Shown here: one piece after another, positions 9,560 to 18,189 of the stretch
Layout of the letters: each line of letters begins with the position of its first letter
Numbering within the stretch: position 1 is the first letter of the stretch
Assembly (NCBI RefSeq): GCF_025666195.1
Contig: NZ_CP102592.1
Coordinates: 4,960,001 to 5,024,000, forward strand
DNA length: 64,000 nucleotides
Reading direction: 5' to 3'
From: Xanthomonas sp. CFBP 8443
GTDB taxonomy: Bacteria; Pseudomonadota; Gammaproteobacteria; Xanthomonadales; Xanthomonadaceae
Translations under genes and position numbers: made by a program
The notes under the pieces: generated by a model
Told to the model about the DNA's origin: nothing
Database searches by the model: none
What the model saw: only the letters and a program-made list of their open reading frames with translations

Positions 9560-9768
9560 CGTTGGATTATCGCCGATGCGCCGGCGCATGCCGTGGCAGG
9601 CCAGCGTTGGTCCAACACGCCGCATCCTGCGAGCGGATCGGCGTCGCGTCGGCTCGACGCTCGCGCGGCGACAGCGCACGGCTGAACGCCACCGCGCTTG
9701 CAGCGCGCGTCGGTTCGGTCAGAATGCCGCGCCCCCCACGCTCTTTGCCGCGCAAGGCCCGGCCTCCC

Positions 9769-10155
9769 ATGGCACATCCCTGCCTCACCTGCGGCGCTTG
9801 CTGCGCCTACTTCCGCGTCAGTTTCCACTGGAGCGAAGCCGATCCCGAGCTGGGCGGCAGGGTCCCGTTCGATCTCACCGAGCCCCTGCGCACCCACGAA
9901 CGGGTGATGCGCGGCACCTCGCAAGCACAGCCGCGCTGCGTGGCGCTGGACGCGGAAATCGGCCGCTACAGCCGCTGCACGATCCACGACCGGCGGCCGT
10001 CGGTGTGCGCCGCGGTACCGGCGTCGCTGGAGTTCGGCGAACGCAGCGCGCAGTGCGACAAGTCGCGACTGGCGCATGGGCTGCACATGCTGACTGCAAG
10101 CGACTGGAGCGGCGTCGGCGACGCCGAGCGCAATCCGCTACCGGACGACGCCTGA
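9769..10155 (+). CDS. YkgJ-family cysteine-cluster protein
   Basis: A 128-residue protein with the CxxCxxCC cluster of the YkgJ/UPF0153 family at residues 5-12 (CLTCGACC) and further cysteines in RCTIHDRRPSVC and QCDKS. These proteins are thought to bind zinc or an iron-sulfur cluster; a defined function is not known for most members. The ATG at 9769 is chosen because the cysteine cluster lies near the very N-terminus in this family. It lies between oleB and oleC but on the opposite strand, so a link with olefin synthesis is only positional. Confidence 0.85.
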   Translation: MAHPCLTCGACCAYFRVSFHWSEADPELGGRVPFDLTEPLRTHERVMRGTSQAQPRCVALDAEIGRYSRCTIHDRRPSVCAAVPASLEFGERSAQCDKSRLAHGLHMLTASDWSGVGDAERNPLPDDA

Positions 10156-10177
10156 GCCGCCGGCACGCCGCCGCGGC

Positions 10178-11086
10178 CTAGAGCGGATGCGTGTCCAGGA
10201 ACCGGCGGATCGCCGGCACCAGCACCTCGTGCTTGTCTTCGAGCACGTAATGGTTGGCATCCTCGAACGCCATGACCTCGGCCTGCGGCAGCGCCTGGCG
10301 GAAACCGGCGAGGAAGTGATGGTCGAAACAGATGTCGCGCAGGCCCCAGGCGATGAAGGCCGGGCAGTCGGCGAACGACGGCAGCGCCTGCGCCGAACGT
10401 TCCAGCAGCGACCACGCCTTGTCGGCGGGCGACAGCGGGATGTCCTGCATGAAGCGGATCGTGGAGATGCGATTGGCCCAGCTGTCGTACGGCGCCACGT
10501 AGGCGCGGCGTACGTCGGCAGGCATGCGCCGCGACACACCCAGCCACGAGGCCCCGGCGGAGAACGCGTTGAAGGTGCGGATGAACCACTCGCCGGGACG
10601 CCAGTGCCGGCCCATCGCGATCTGCCACGGCATCGGCTTGGCCGCCGGCAACGGGAACGCGGCGGTGTTGGTGATCACCAGCCGCTTGACCTGGGCATGG
10701 TGCGACAGTGCCCAGCCGAAGCCGATCATGCCACCCCAGTCGTGCACCGCCAGCGTCACCGGCCCGTCGATGCCCAGGTGGCGCAGCAGCGCGTCGAGAT
10801 CGTCCACGCGCGACTGCAACGTGTAGTCGTAGCCCGGCTGCGCGCCCGGCACATCGTCCGGCTTGTCCGACAGGCCCATGCCGATATGGTCGGGCACGAT
10901 GCAGCGGTAGCGGTCCGACAGGCCGGCCACCAGCGTGCGCCACAGATAGCTCCACGACGGATTGCCGTGCAGCATCACCACCACCTCGCCGTCGCGCGGG
11001 CCTTCGTCGAGATAGGACATGCTCAGCCCCGGACGCACCTGGAAGCGCTGCGGGGTGAAGGGGTAGCCGGGGTAGTTCATCTGCAT
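10178..11086 (-). CDS. oleB: OleB: haloalkane-dehalogenase-like beta-lactone decarboxylase
   Basis: A 302-residue alpha/beta hydrolase of the haloalkane dehalogenase type. It shows the oxyanion motif HGNPSW at residues 40-45 and an aspartate nucleophile in VHDWGGM (Asp 116), plus a C-terminal histidine in DANHYVLED. In the ole pathway OleB decarboxylates the beta-lactone from OleC to a cis-olefin. Either ATG at 11086 or the one two codons later (11080) may be used; no strong Shine-Dalgarno sequence decides. The 3' end lies 23 bases from the convergent YkgJ-type gene. Because OleABCD are all present nearby, a dehalogenase role is less likely than olefin synthesis. Confidence 0.88.
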   Translation of the reverse strand: MQMNYPGYPFTPQRFQVRPGLSMSYLDEGPRDGEVVVMLHGNPSWSYLWRTLVAGLSDRYRCIVPDHIGMGLSDKPDDVPGAQPGYDYTLQSRVDDLDALLRHLGIDGPVTLAVHDWGGMIGFGWALSHHAQVKRLVITNTAAFPLPAAKPMPWQIAMGRHWRPGEWFIRTFNAFSAGASWLGVSRRMPADVRRAYVAPYDSWANRISTIRFMQDIPLSPADKAWSLLERSAQALPSFADCPAFIAWGLRDICFDHHFLAGFRQALPQAEVMAFEDANHYVLEDKHEVLVPAIRRFLDTHPL

Positions 11087-11186
11087 CGACCGATCGAAAG
11101 TGGAAGTGGGGGCGACCGTAGGCGCGCTCGTGCGCCGTGGTCGTTGCATGGGGATGCCGCACACGTACTGGTTCGCGCACAGGCCG

Positions 11187-12359
11187 TCATAGCGGCTGCG
11201 CGCCTTCGCTCAGGATGTCCAGGTACGCCTGGTAGGCGAAGACGCGATGCCGCTGCTGACCGGTGAGTTCGTTGACGATCGCCAGCTCCTGCAGGGTACG
11301 GATGGCGGCGCGGATCGTCGGTGCGCTCAGCGGCAGATGCGGCTGCACCTGCGGTACACCGAGCAGCACCCTGCGTGCGAACTGCTCGAATACCAGTCCG
11401 ACGTTGCCGGCACGCGTGCCCAGGCCAGCGATGCGCGCGCGGTCTGCGGCCAGCAATGCCAGCAGGCGCTGCGCGGTACTGACCGCCTGCTGCGCCGTAT
11501 CCGCCACGCCGTCGAGGAAGAACCCCAGCCATCCTTCCCAATCGCCTTCGGTTCGCACGGCATTGAGGCGCTCGTAGTACTGCGCGCGATGGCGCTTGAA
11601 GAACAGGCTCAAATACAGGCAGGGTTCGCGCAGCACCCCTTCGTTGCACAGGATCAACGCGATCAGCAATCGCCCCAGCCGGCCGTTGCCGTCGCTGAAA
11701 GGATGGATCGTCTCGAACTGCACATGCGCCAACGCGGCCTTGACCAGCGGCGACACGTCGCTCGCCGGTGCATGCAGGAAGCGCTCGAATGCGCCCAACG
11801 CAGCCTCCAACGCTTCGGGCGGTGGCGGCACGAAATGCGCCAGCGCCGGCGAGGCGCCGCCGATCCATACCTGCCCCGAGCGGAATTCTCCAGGCCGCTT
11901 GCCGGCGCCACGCCCGCCCCGCAGCAGCAAGGTGTGCATTTCCCGGATCAAGCGCAAGGACAGCGGAAACTGGTCCTCGCGCAAGCGTTTGAGGCCATGG
12001 TTCAGCGCGGCGACGTAGTTGGACACTTCTTCCACGTCGTCCAGCGGCACGCCCGGCGCCTCGTCCAGCTCGAACAGCAGCAGGTCCGACAGCGACGACT
12101 GCGTGCCCTCGATCTGCGAGGACAGCAGCGCCTCCTTGCGCACGTATTGGTAGAGGAACCGTTCCGGATCCGGCAGCATCAAGGTGATGCCGTCCAGGCG
12201 TCCCAAGGCCTGATCCGCGCGCTCCTTGCGCGTGATCAGTTCCGGCGCGGCCAGATCCAACGGCGGCGACGGGGGCAGCGGATCTGGGACGAACGCCTGA
12301 TAGCGACTCCCAGCCAGCGAACCGGAAACGTAGTGGCCGGTGGAACGGCGGGGAGGCAT
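11187..12359 (-). CDS. Fic-domain protein (putative AMPylase), class with N-terminal inhibitory helix
   Basis: A 390-residue protein. The Fic catalytic motif HPFSDGNGRLGR is at residues 219-230 and is intact. The autoinhibitory motif S/TxxxE(G/N) is seen as SSQIEG at 80-85, so this is an N-terminally inhibited Fic protein, not a FicT toxin with a separate antitoxin. The C-terminal part looks like a winged helix (RAAIRTLQELAIVNELTG). Fic enzymes transfer AMP, or other nucleotide parts, to target proteins. The ATG at 12359 is preceded by AAGGAAAG at good spacing. It sits between oleA and oleB, and its base composition and AT-rich upstream region differ from the neighbours, suggesting an inserted gene. 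Confidence 0.9.
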   Translation of the reverse strand: MPPRRSTGHYVSGSLAGSRYQAFVPDPLPPSPPLDLAAPELITRKERADQALGRLDGITLMLPDPERFLYQYVRKEALLSSQIEGTQSSLSDLLLFELDEAPGVPLDDVEEVSNYVAALNHGLKRLREDQFPLSLRLIREMHTLLLRGGRGAGKRPGEFRSGQVWIGGASPALAHFVPPPPEALEAALGAFERFLHAPASDVSPLVKAALAHVQFETIHPFSDGNGRLGRLLIALILCNEGVLREPCLYLSLFFKRHRAQYYERLNAVRTEGDWEGWLGFFLDGVADTAQQAVSTAQRLLALLAADRARIAGLGTRAGNVGLVFEQFARRVLLGVPQVQPHLPLSAPTIRAAIRTLQELAIVNELTGQQRHRVFAYQAYLDILSEGAQPL

Positions 12360-12480
12360 CGGGCTTTCCTTGCAGCCAGCAAACGCAGCCATTAGGAAAG
12401 AAAACTAGCAATAATTTTCCGGAAATGCCAGGAGGCACCCGATAAGGAAAATTTATCGACAGATTCGCCGCAATGGCCCG
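12360..12480 (-). promoter_or_regulatory. AT-rich leader/promoter region of the fic gene
   Basis: About 120 bases between oleA and fic are much richer in A/T than the surroundings. On the minus strand they contain TTTCCGGAAAATTATTGCTAG and a clear AAGGAAAG ribosome-binding site. A specific -35/-10 pair cannot be fixed with confidence. The region suggests that fic has its own promoter and is not simply read through from oleA. Confidence 0.4.
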
Positions 12481-12495
12481 CCTTTGCGCAACCGC

Positions 12496-13512
12496 CTACC
12501 AGACCACCTCGGCCATCGAGCAGTTCAGGCCCGAACCAATGCCCATCAGCGCGATCCGGTCGCCCTTCTTCAGGCGCCCCAGTTCGCGCAGCTTGCTCAG
12601 CACGATCGGCACGCTGGCCGGGCCGATGTTGCCGTGCTCGCCGAAGATGGTCATCACCTTCTTCGGGTCGATGCCGAAGTTCTTGATGAAGGCCTGGGTG
12701 TGCGGCAGGCTGACCTGGTGGATCACGAACTGGTCCAGCTCGTCCACTGCCCAGCCCAGCGCCTGCCTGGCGGCGATGAAGGTCTTCTGCGCCAGCTTGA
12801 TGCCCTCGATCAGCAGCATGCGGGTATCGGTGACCATGCGGTCCAGGTTGCCCCGGCACAGGGTGTTCCACTCGGTGGCCGAGCGGGTCACGCCGCCGCG
12901 GTAGCTCGGTGCGTCCGGGACCAGCTCGGCACGCGCCAGCACCATCGCCGCGGCGCCGCAGCCCAGGGTCAGCGTGGCCAGCTCGTCGCGGAACGCCTGC
13001 GCGGTCACGTCCGGGGAGGTCATCCGCTCCAGGGTCTTCTCGTACACCAGGTTGGCGGTCTCGCCATCCACCACCAGCGCGTAGTCGATCTCGCCGCGCT
13101 CGATCATCCGCGCCGCGATGTCCATGCCGTTGATGAAGGCCAGGCAGGCATTGGCGACGTCGAAGGTCATGCATTCCTCGCCCACGCCCAGGTTGCCGGA
13201 GACGATGCTGGCGGTGGACGGCTCCAGGAAGTCGCGGCTGACCGAGGTGTTGACCAGCAGCCCGACCTGGCCGGCGTCGATGCCCGCATCCGCCATCGCC
13301 TTGCGTGCCGCCAGCGTGGCCGCGTCGGACGCCTGCATGTCGTGGTCCCACATGCGCCGCGCATGGATGCCGGCGATGTCGCCGAGCACGTCGGTGCGGA
13401 TGCCGAGGCGGTCGTAGGTGGGTTGCAGACGTTCGTTGATCTGCTTGGAGGTCAGCGTGTGCGGCGCATCGATGTGCGCCAGTCCCGCGATGGAGACATT
13501 GTTGAAGAGCAT
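12496..13512 (-). CDS. oleA: OleA: thiolase-superfamily enzyme condensing two acyl-CoAs
   Basis: A 338-residue OleA, nearly colinear with the X. campestris enzyme from memory. It makes a 2-alkyl-3-ketoacid by head-to-head Claisen condensation of two fatty acyl-CoAs. Catalytic residues are visible: Cys 123 in NACLAF, Glu 97 in FLEPST, His 265 in VIHQVS and Asn 295 in GEHGNIGP. All four are offset by exactly 20 from the published numbering Cys143, Glu117, His285, Asn315. The ATG at 13512 (MLFNNVSIAG) matches the known N-terminus; an upstream in-frame ATG would add 12 residues. It is the first gene of the ole cluster. Confidence 0.95.
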   Translation of the reverse strand: MLFNNVSIAGLAHIDAPHTLTSKQINERLQPTYDRLGIRTDVLGDIAGIHARRMWDHDMQASDAATLAARKAMADAGIDAGQVGLLVNTSVSRDFLEPSTASIVSGNLGVGEECMTFDVANACLAFINGMDIAARMIERGEIDYALVVDGETANLVYEKTLERMTSPDVTAQAFRDELATLTLGCGAAAMVLARAELVPDAPSYRGGVTRSATEWNTLCRGNLDRMVTDTRMLLIEGIKLAQKTFIAARQALGWAVDELDQFVIHQVSLPHTQAFIKNFGIDPKKVMTIFGEHGNIGPASVPIVLSKLRELGRLKKGDRIALMGIGSGLNCSMAEVVW

Positions 13513-13614
13513 CGAGATGTACGCCGGGATAAGGCGAAGGGGCGCCAATTCTAGCGGCTGCCCGGTTTTACCGCATCTTTAACAAATTGGAACAGAGCGT
13601 ATGGCTTAACCGGT

Positions 13615-13932
13615 TCAGCGAACGCTGCACTGGTAGGCGGCATAGCGCTGGTCGCCCTCGACCGGCTCGCCCATCGCCTGCACCGTGTTGGCACCGACGC
13701 CCGGCGCCTCGTTGCGGGCCAGGGTCTCCAGTTCCTCGCGCACCCGCAGCGGGTTGCGCTGGTAGAAGCCGACGTTGCTCTTCACCGACACCACCACCTC
13801 GCCGCGCTTGTCGCAGCCTGCCGCTGCCTGGCCTGGCGGCAGCACGCGCACGGTCTTGCCTTCCGGCGCCATCGGCACCCAGGTGCAGGCGGCGAGACTG
13901 GCGAGCAGCAACAACGCGATCGGTAGGCGCAT
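13615..13932 (-). CDS. DUF4156-type small lipoprotein
   Basis: A 105-residue predicted lipoprotein. The signal peptide ends in the lipobox LAAC with the lipidated cysteine at about residue 16, so it should be anchored in the outer or inner membrane facing the periplasm. The rest (GEVVVSVKSNVGFYQRN, ELETLARNEAPGVGANTV) matches the general layout of the DUF4156 family, including two cysteines likely to pair. Function unknown. It lies about 100 bases upstream of oleA on the same strand; no evidence links it to olefin synthesis. Confidence 0.72.
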   Translation of the reverse strand: MRLPIALLLLASLAACTWVPMAPEGKTVRVLPPGQAAAGCDKRGEVVVSVKSNVGFYQRNPLRVREELETLARNEAPGVGANTVQAMGEPVEGDQRYAAYQCSVR

Positions 13933-14035
13933 GGACAGGGACCGCAGATGGAAGGAACCGGGATTGTGCCGCAGATCGCTGAATTGGCAATGACGCCGCC
14001 GGATCCGGCGGCCGCCAGGCAGGCAAGCCGACTCG

Positions 14036-14298
14036 CGTGGGGCTTCGCCCGTACCCCGTCCGGCGCTGCGGGCTACCTTCTCCCATGAGGGAAGGAATAG
14101 CCGCAATGCAAAGCCCCTCTCCCGGCGGGAGAGGGGTTGGGGTGAGGGTCGGCGAGAAGCGTCTCGTGGATTGGGAACACGAGGCTTCGCCCGTACCCTC
14201 ATCCGCCCCTACGGGGCACCTTCTCCCGATGGGAGAAGGAACAGCCCTAGCCCCTCTCCCGCCGGGAGAGGGGTTGGGGTGAGGGTACGGCGCAAAGC
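14036..14298. repeat. Two tandem copies of a dispersed hairpin repeat (GGAGAGGGG / TTGGGGTGAGGG type)
   Basis: The stretch between the DUF4156 gene and the M16 peptidase contains two copies of a roughly 130-base unit. Each holds CTTCGCCCGTACC, then ACCTTCTCCC, a palindromic core CCCCTCTCCC...GGGAGAGGGG, then TTGGGGTGAGGGT. The same unit occurs three times in opposite orientation at 42.69-43.14 kb. I see no gene in 13933-14377 apart from these repeats. Confidence 0.85.
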
Positions 14299-14377
14299 GG
14301 CTCGCGGATATGGACCGCGCGAAGCTTCGCACGCACCTTCATCCGCCCCCCGGTTCATCCGCCCTCGCGCCGCCACC

Positions 14378-17254
14378 TCAGCGCTTGGGCGCCGCCGGCG
14401 CGGCCGCGGCCTGCGGCTTGCCGTCGGCGTCGATCACCGTCACCTCGCCCAGCTTCAGCGCGCGCACCGGGCGCTCGATCTGCTTCAGGTCGCCCACCAC
14501 CACCCAGGTCAGCGCGTTGGCATCGAGCGTCGCCGCCGCCTCGCGCACCTGCGCCGGGGTCATCGTCTCGATCTCGGCCTTGCGCTTGAACACGTAGTCG
14601 TCAGGGCGCCCATTGCGGACGATGCCGACGATGGTGCCGAGCACCGACCCGGCGGTCTCGTAGGCGCCGGGCAGGCTCAGGGTCTGGATATTGCGGATGC
14701 GCGCCACTTCCTCGGTCGACGGCGGCGTCTTGCCGCTGGCGAAGGCGCTGATCTCCTTGTGCATCTCCTGCAGCGCCGGCGCGGTCTTGTCGATCTGCAC
14801 CGGCGCCATCGCCGCCCACGGCCGCTGGCCGAGCGCGTTGGACGCACTGCTGCGCGCGCCGTAGGACCAATGCTTGTTCTCGCGCAGGTTCATGTTCAAC
14901 CGCGAGGTGAAGTCGCCGCCGAGCACGCCGTTGGCGATGTCGAAACGGATCGAGGCCGGATCGGTGGACGGCGGCACCAGTTCGGCGGCGAACAGGTTGG
15001 CCTGCACCGCGCCCGGCTGGTCGATCAGGTACACGCGCGGCTTGGCCGGGCGCGGCACCTTGGCCAGCGTCGGCAGCGCCGGCGCCGCGCCCTCGCCCTT
15101 CCAGTCGCCGAACTGCGCGTCCAGCAGCGGCACGATCTCGGCCAGGGTGGTGTCGCCAACCACCACCAGGGTGGCCTGTTCGGGACGGATCCAGTCGCGC
15201 TGGAAACCGACCAGGTCCTCGCGCTGCAGCGCGGCGATCGCCGGCTCGGTGCCGCTGCCGCTGAACGGGATCGCATACGGATGGCCGTCGCCGTACAGCA
15301 GCGGCGGCAGCACCCGCATCGCCACCGCGTTGGGCTGCGCCTTTTCCTGGCGGATGGCGGCGATCCGGGTCGCCTTGATCCGCTCGATCTCCTTCGGCTC
15401 GAAACGCGGGCGCCGCAGCATGTCGGCATACAGCGCCAGCGACGGCGCCAGGTTCTCCTTCAATGCCGACAGCTGCGCGCTGCTGCCGTCCAGCGAGGCG
15501 CCGGCGCTGAGCGATGCGCCCAGCGTGTCGGCGGCATCGGCGAAGCCCAGCGAGTCGTAGTCGCCGGCGCCCTCGTCGAGCATGCCCATGGTGAAGTTGG
15601 CGGTGCCCGACTTGCGCCCCTGGTCGGCGCTGAAGCCGCCCGGGAATTCGTAGCTGAACTGCACCACCGGCACGTCGTGGCGCTCGGCCAGGATCAGGCG
15701 GGTGCCGTTCTTCAACGTGGCGCGCTGCAACGCCGGGAACTTCAGTTCCGGGAACTGCGCGGTCTTGGGCGGGCCGGCGCTGCGGTCGACGACGCTGGGC
15801 AGCGCGCGGTACTTCGGATCGACCGGCGGCGGGTTCAGCGGCGCCGGCTCCACGGCCGGTTCCTCGGCCAGCGCCACGCGCTCGCCCGGCTCCACCACCA
15901 GGGTATGGTCGCCCTTGCCCAGCCATTTGCGGCCCACCGCCTTCAGGTCGCGCGCGCGGGTGGACTCGATGGTGTCCAGCGAGGTGCGGAAGCAGCCCGG
16001 ATCGCCGGTGAACACCGCGCACTCGGCCAGCGCGTCGGCCTTGCCGCCGAAACCGCCGATGCGTTCGATGCCGCGGATGAAGCCGGCGCGGAACGCGGTC
16101 TTGGCGCGCAGCAGTTCGTCCTTGTCCGGGCCCTTGTCGAGCAGCCGGCGCAGCTCTTCGTCGATCACCGCCTCGACCTTGGCCGGATCCACGCCCTGTT
16201 TCACCGTGGCGATGATGCCGAAGCCGGACCCCAGCTGCGACGGCCAGGCGCCGGCGCTGATCTGGTCGACCAGCTTGTCCTCGTGCACCAGGCGCCGGTC
16301 CAGCCGCGACGACTTGGCCCCGCCCAGCACCTGCGCCAGCAGCTGCAGGCGGTCGATGTCCTCGGTGCCGGTCTGGGCCACGTTCCAGACCCGGTAGATG
16401 CGCGCCTGCGGCACCTTGTCGGTCATCGTCTCGCGGGTGGACTGCGGGCGCTGGGCCACGTCGACCTGCGGCTGCGCCATGCTCGGCCCGGCCGGGATAT
16501 CGCCGAAGTAGCGGGCCACCTTCTCTTTCGCGGTGGCCACGTCGATGTCGCCGGCCAGCACCAGCACCGCGTTGTTCGGGCCGTACCAGGTGCGGAACCA
16601 CTGCTTCACGTCGGCCAGCGAGGCGGCGTTGAGGTCGTTCATCGAGCCGATCACACTGTGGTGATACGGATGGCCCTTCGGATACAGCGCACGGCTCAGC
16701 TTGTCCCAGGCCTGGCCGTAGGGCTGGTTCTCGCCCTGGCGCTTCTCGTTCTGGACCACGCCGCGCTGCTCGTCGAGCGCGGCCTGGTCGATGGCGCCGA
16801 GCAGGTGGCCCATGCGGTCGGACTCCATCCACAGCGCCATGTCCAACGCGGTGGTCGGCACGTTCTCGAAATAGTTGGTGCGGTCGCTGTTGGTGGTGCC
16901 GTTCTGGTCGGTCGCGCCGACCTGCTTGAACGGTTCGAAGAACTCGCCGCGGTGGTTCTCGCTGGCCTGGAACATCAGGTGCTCGAACAGGTGCGCGAAG
17001 CCGGTGCGCCCGGCCGGTTCGTCCTTGGCGCCGACGTGGTACCAGAGGTTGACCGCCACGATCGGCGCCTTGCGATCGGTGTGCACGATCACCCGCAGGC
17101 CATTGGGCAGGGTGAACTGCTCGTAGGCGATATCCACCTTCGCCGCGGCCGGTTGCTTCGCCGCGCTCGACGGCGGCGCATAGCTCAGCGCGCCGAGCGC
17201 GGTGGACAGGGCGATGGCCAGCAGGGCCCCACGCGGGCGGATCGATACGGTCAT
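14378..17254 (-). CDS. Secreted M16-family zinc metallopeptidase with two M16 halves
   Basis: A 958-residue pitrilysin-type peptidase. It has a signal peptide (ALLAIALSTALGALSYAPP) so it acts in the periplasm. The zinc motif HxxEH is HLFEH at residues 88-92, and the distal glutamate should lie in the QRGVVQNEKRQG segment about 75 residues further on. The second half (from about residue 500) repeats the fold but lacks HxxEH, as usual for M16 proteins with one active and one inactive domain. The ATG at 17254 has a GGAA-type RBS and precedes the signal peptide. It is divergent from the repeat-protein gene at 17661. Confidence 0.9.
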   Translation of the reverse strand: MTVSIRPRGALLAIALSTALGALSYAPPSSAAKQPAAAKVDIAYEQFTLPNGLRVIVHTDRKAPIVAVNLWYHVGAKDEPAGRTGFAHLFEHLMFQASENHRGEFFEPFKQVGATDQNGTTNSDRTNYFENVPTTALDMALWMESDRMGHLLGAIDQAALDEQRGVVQNEKRQGENQPYGQAWDKLSRALYPKGHPYHHSVIGSMNDLNAASLADVKQWFRTWYGPNNAVLVLAGDIDVATAKEKVARYFGDIPAGPSMAQPQVDVAQRPQSTRETMTDKVPQARIYRVWNVAQTGTEDIDRLQLLAQVLGGAKSSRLDRRLVHEDKLVDQISAGAWPSQLGSGFGIIATVKQGVDPAKVEAVIDEELRRLLDKGPDKDELLRAKTAFRAGFIRGIERIGGFGGKADALAECAVFTGDPGCFRTSLDTIESTRARDLKAVGRKWLGKGDHTLVVEPGERVALAEEPAVEPAPLNPPPVDPKYRALPSVVDRSAGPPKTAQFPELKFPALQRATLKNGTRLILAERHDVPVVQFSYEFPGGFSADQGRKSGTANFTMGMLDEGAGDYDSLGFADAADTLGASLSAGASLDGSSAQLSALKENLAPSLALYADMLRRPRFEPKEIERIKATRIAAIRQEKAQPNAVAMRVLPPLLYGDGHPYAIPFSGSGTEPAIAALQREDLVGFQRDWIRPEQATLVVVGDTTLAEIVPLLDAQFGDWKGEGAAPALPTLAKVPRPAKPRVYLIDQPGAVQANLFAAELVPPSTDPASIRFDIANGVLGGDFTSRLNMNLRENKHWSYGARSSASNALGQRPWAAMAPVQIDKTAPALQEMHKEISAFASGKTPPSTEEVARIRNIQTLSLPGAYETAGSVLGTIVGIVRNGRPDDYVFKRKAEIETMTPAQVREAAATLDANALTWVVVGDLKQIERPVRALKLGEVTVIDADGKPQAAAAPAAPKR

Positions 17255-17660
17255 GCAAGTTCCTTTTAGCAATGGGTGGAAAGACGACGAGACCTGGATC
17301 GTAACGGGCCTCGCCGGCGCCCGCGTATGCCGTTCGGCCCGGTCGGGCCGTCGCCGGCACGCCCGATCCTGAACGTATTGCCTCAACGCCCGCCCTGCAG
17401 CGGGCAATCCCCGGACGACGGACGTACGCAGGCGACCGAGTGTCCGCCCGCGGACACTGGGCAATTCAAAAAATCATTCAAGAACAAAGGTTTGGACTTG
17501 GCACAGGACCTGCTCTGTAGTCCTGCACCAGGATCGGCCCAAGCAAATAATGAACAAATGCTTAATGAAAAGAAAAAACAGCAGAAAGTGCTTGTAGCCC
17601 CTGATTAGGTGTACTACATTACTACCACACCACTTCTCAACAACACCAACGAGGCCCGCC
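17255..17660. other. Divergent intergenic region with an AT-rich island
   Basis: About 400 bases between the M16 peptidase and the repeat-protein gene hold no gene. The part from about 17460 to 17640 is strikingly A/T-rich for this genome, with several A runs, and holds the likely promoter of the plus-strand gene. Confidence 0.6.
17592..17620 (+). promoter_or_regulatory. Possible sigma-70 promoter of the repeat-protein gene
   Basis: TTGTAG at 17592-17597 and TACATT at 17615-17620 are separated by 17 bases, about 40 bases before the ATG at 17661. Both hexamers match the consensus only in part. Confidence 0.4.
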
Positions 17661-18137
17661 ATGAAAACCGCTTCCTTCGCCCTGACCTTCGCCATCGCCG
17701 CCCTGCTCGCCGCTCCGGCCATCGCCGCTCCCACCACCACCACCCTGGGCAGCATGCAGGTGCGTCCGTCCGCCGAGCAGATCGCCCAGCGCACGTTCGA
17801 GCGCAACAGCGGCATCGCCACCCTGGCCGCGGTGCAGGTCCGCCCCTCCGCCGAGCAGCTGGCGCAGCGCGACGCCGAACTGTCCAGCCGCATCGCCACG
17901 CTGGCCTCGGTGCAGGTGCGTCCGTCCGCCGACCAGCTTGCCCTGCGCGATGCCGAGCAGGTCGCGAGCCAGCGCGTGGTTACCCTGGCGACGCTGCAGG
18001 TGCGCCCGAGCGCCGACACCCAGAGCATGTTCACGATCGGCAGCGCGGTCAGCGGCGCCCTGGACAGCGCGATGCTGCAGTTGCAGCCGAGCCTGCAGAA
18101 CCTGAGCCAGGACCTGACCACCAGCCTGACCCGCTGA
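17661..18137 (+). CDS. Secreted protein with four QVRPSA-type internal repeats
   Basis: A 158-residue protein I do not recognise. It starts with a signal peptide (MKTASFALTFAIAALLAAPAIAA). The mature part consists of four imperfect repeats of about 30 residues, each centred on T(L/M)xx(M/V/L)QVRPSA(E/D), followed by QLAQRDAEL-like helices. The repeats occur at about residues 28-43, 53-72, 83-102 and 110-125; the last is followed by a different, serine- and leucine-rich tail. There is no cysteine in the mature protein. It is probably periplasmic or secreted. No function can be assigned. It has its own AT-rich promoter region and is followed 52 bases later by trmL on the same strand. Confidence 0.8.
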   Translation: MKTASFALTFAIAALLAAPAIAAPTTTTLGSMQVRPSAEQIAQRTFERNSGIATLAAVQVRPSAEQLAQRDAELSSRIATLASVQVRPSADQLALRDAEQVASQRVVTLATLQVRPSADTQSMFTIGSAVSGALDSAMLQLQPSLQNLSQDLTTSLTR

Positions 18138-18189
18138 GCCTGCGCACGCTTCGCCGGCGCAGGCCGGAGCCGGCGCGTAAACTGCGCCG

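Noticed and set aside
14171..17269. Very long plus-strand frame over the M16 peptidase (1032 codons)
   Set aside because: Composition is typical of an antisense shadow (Arg/His/Gly/Val), and the minus strand has an intact HxxEH peptidase with signal peptide.
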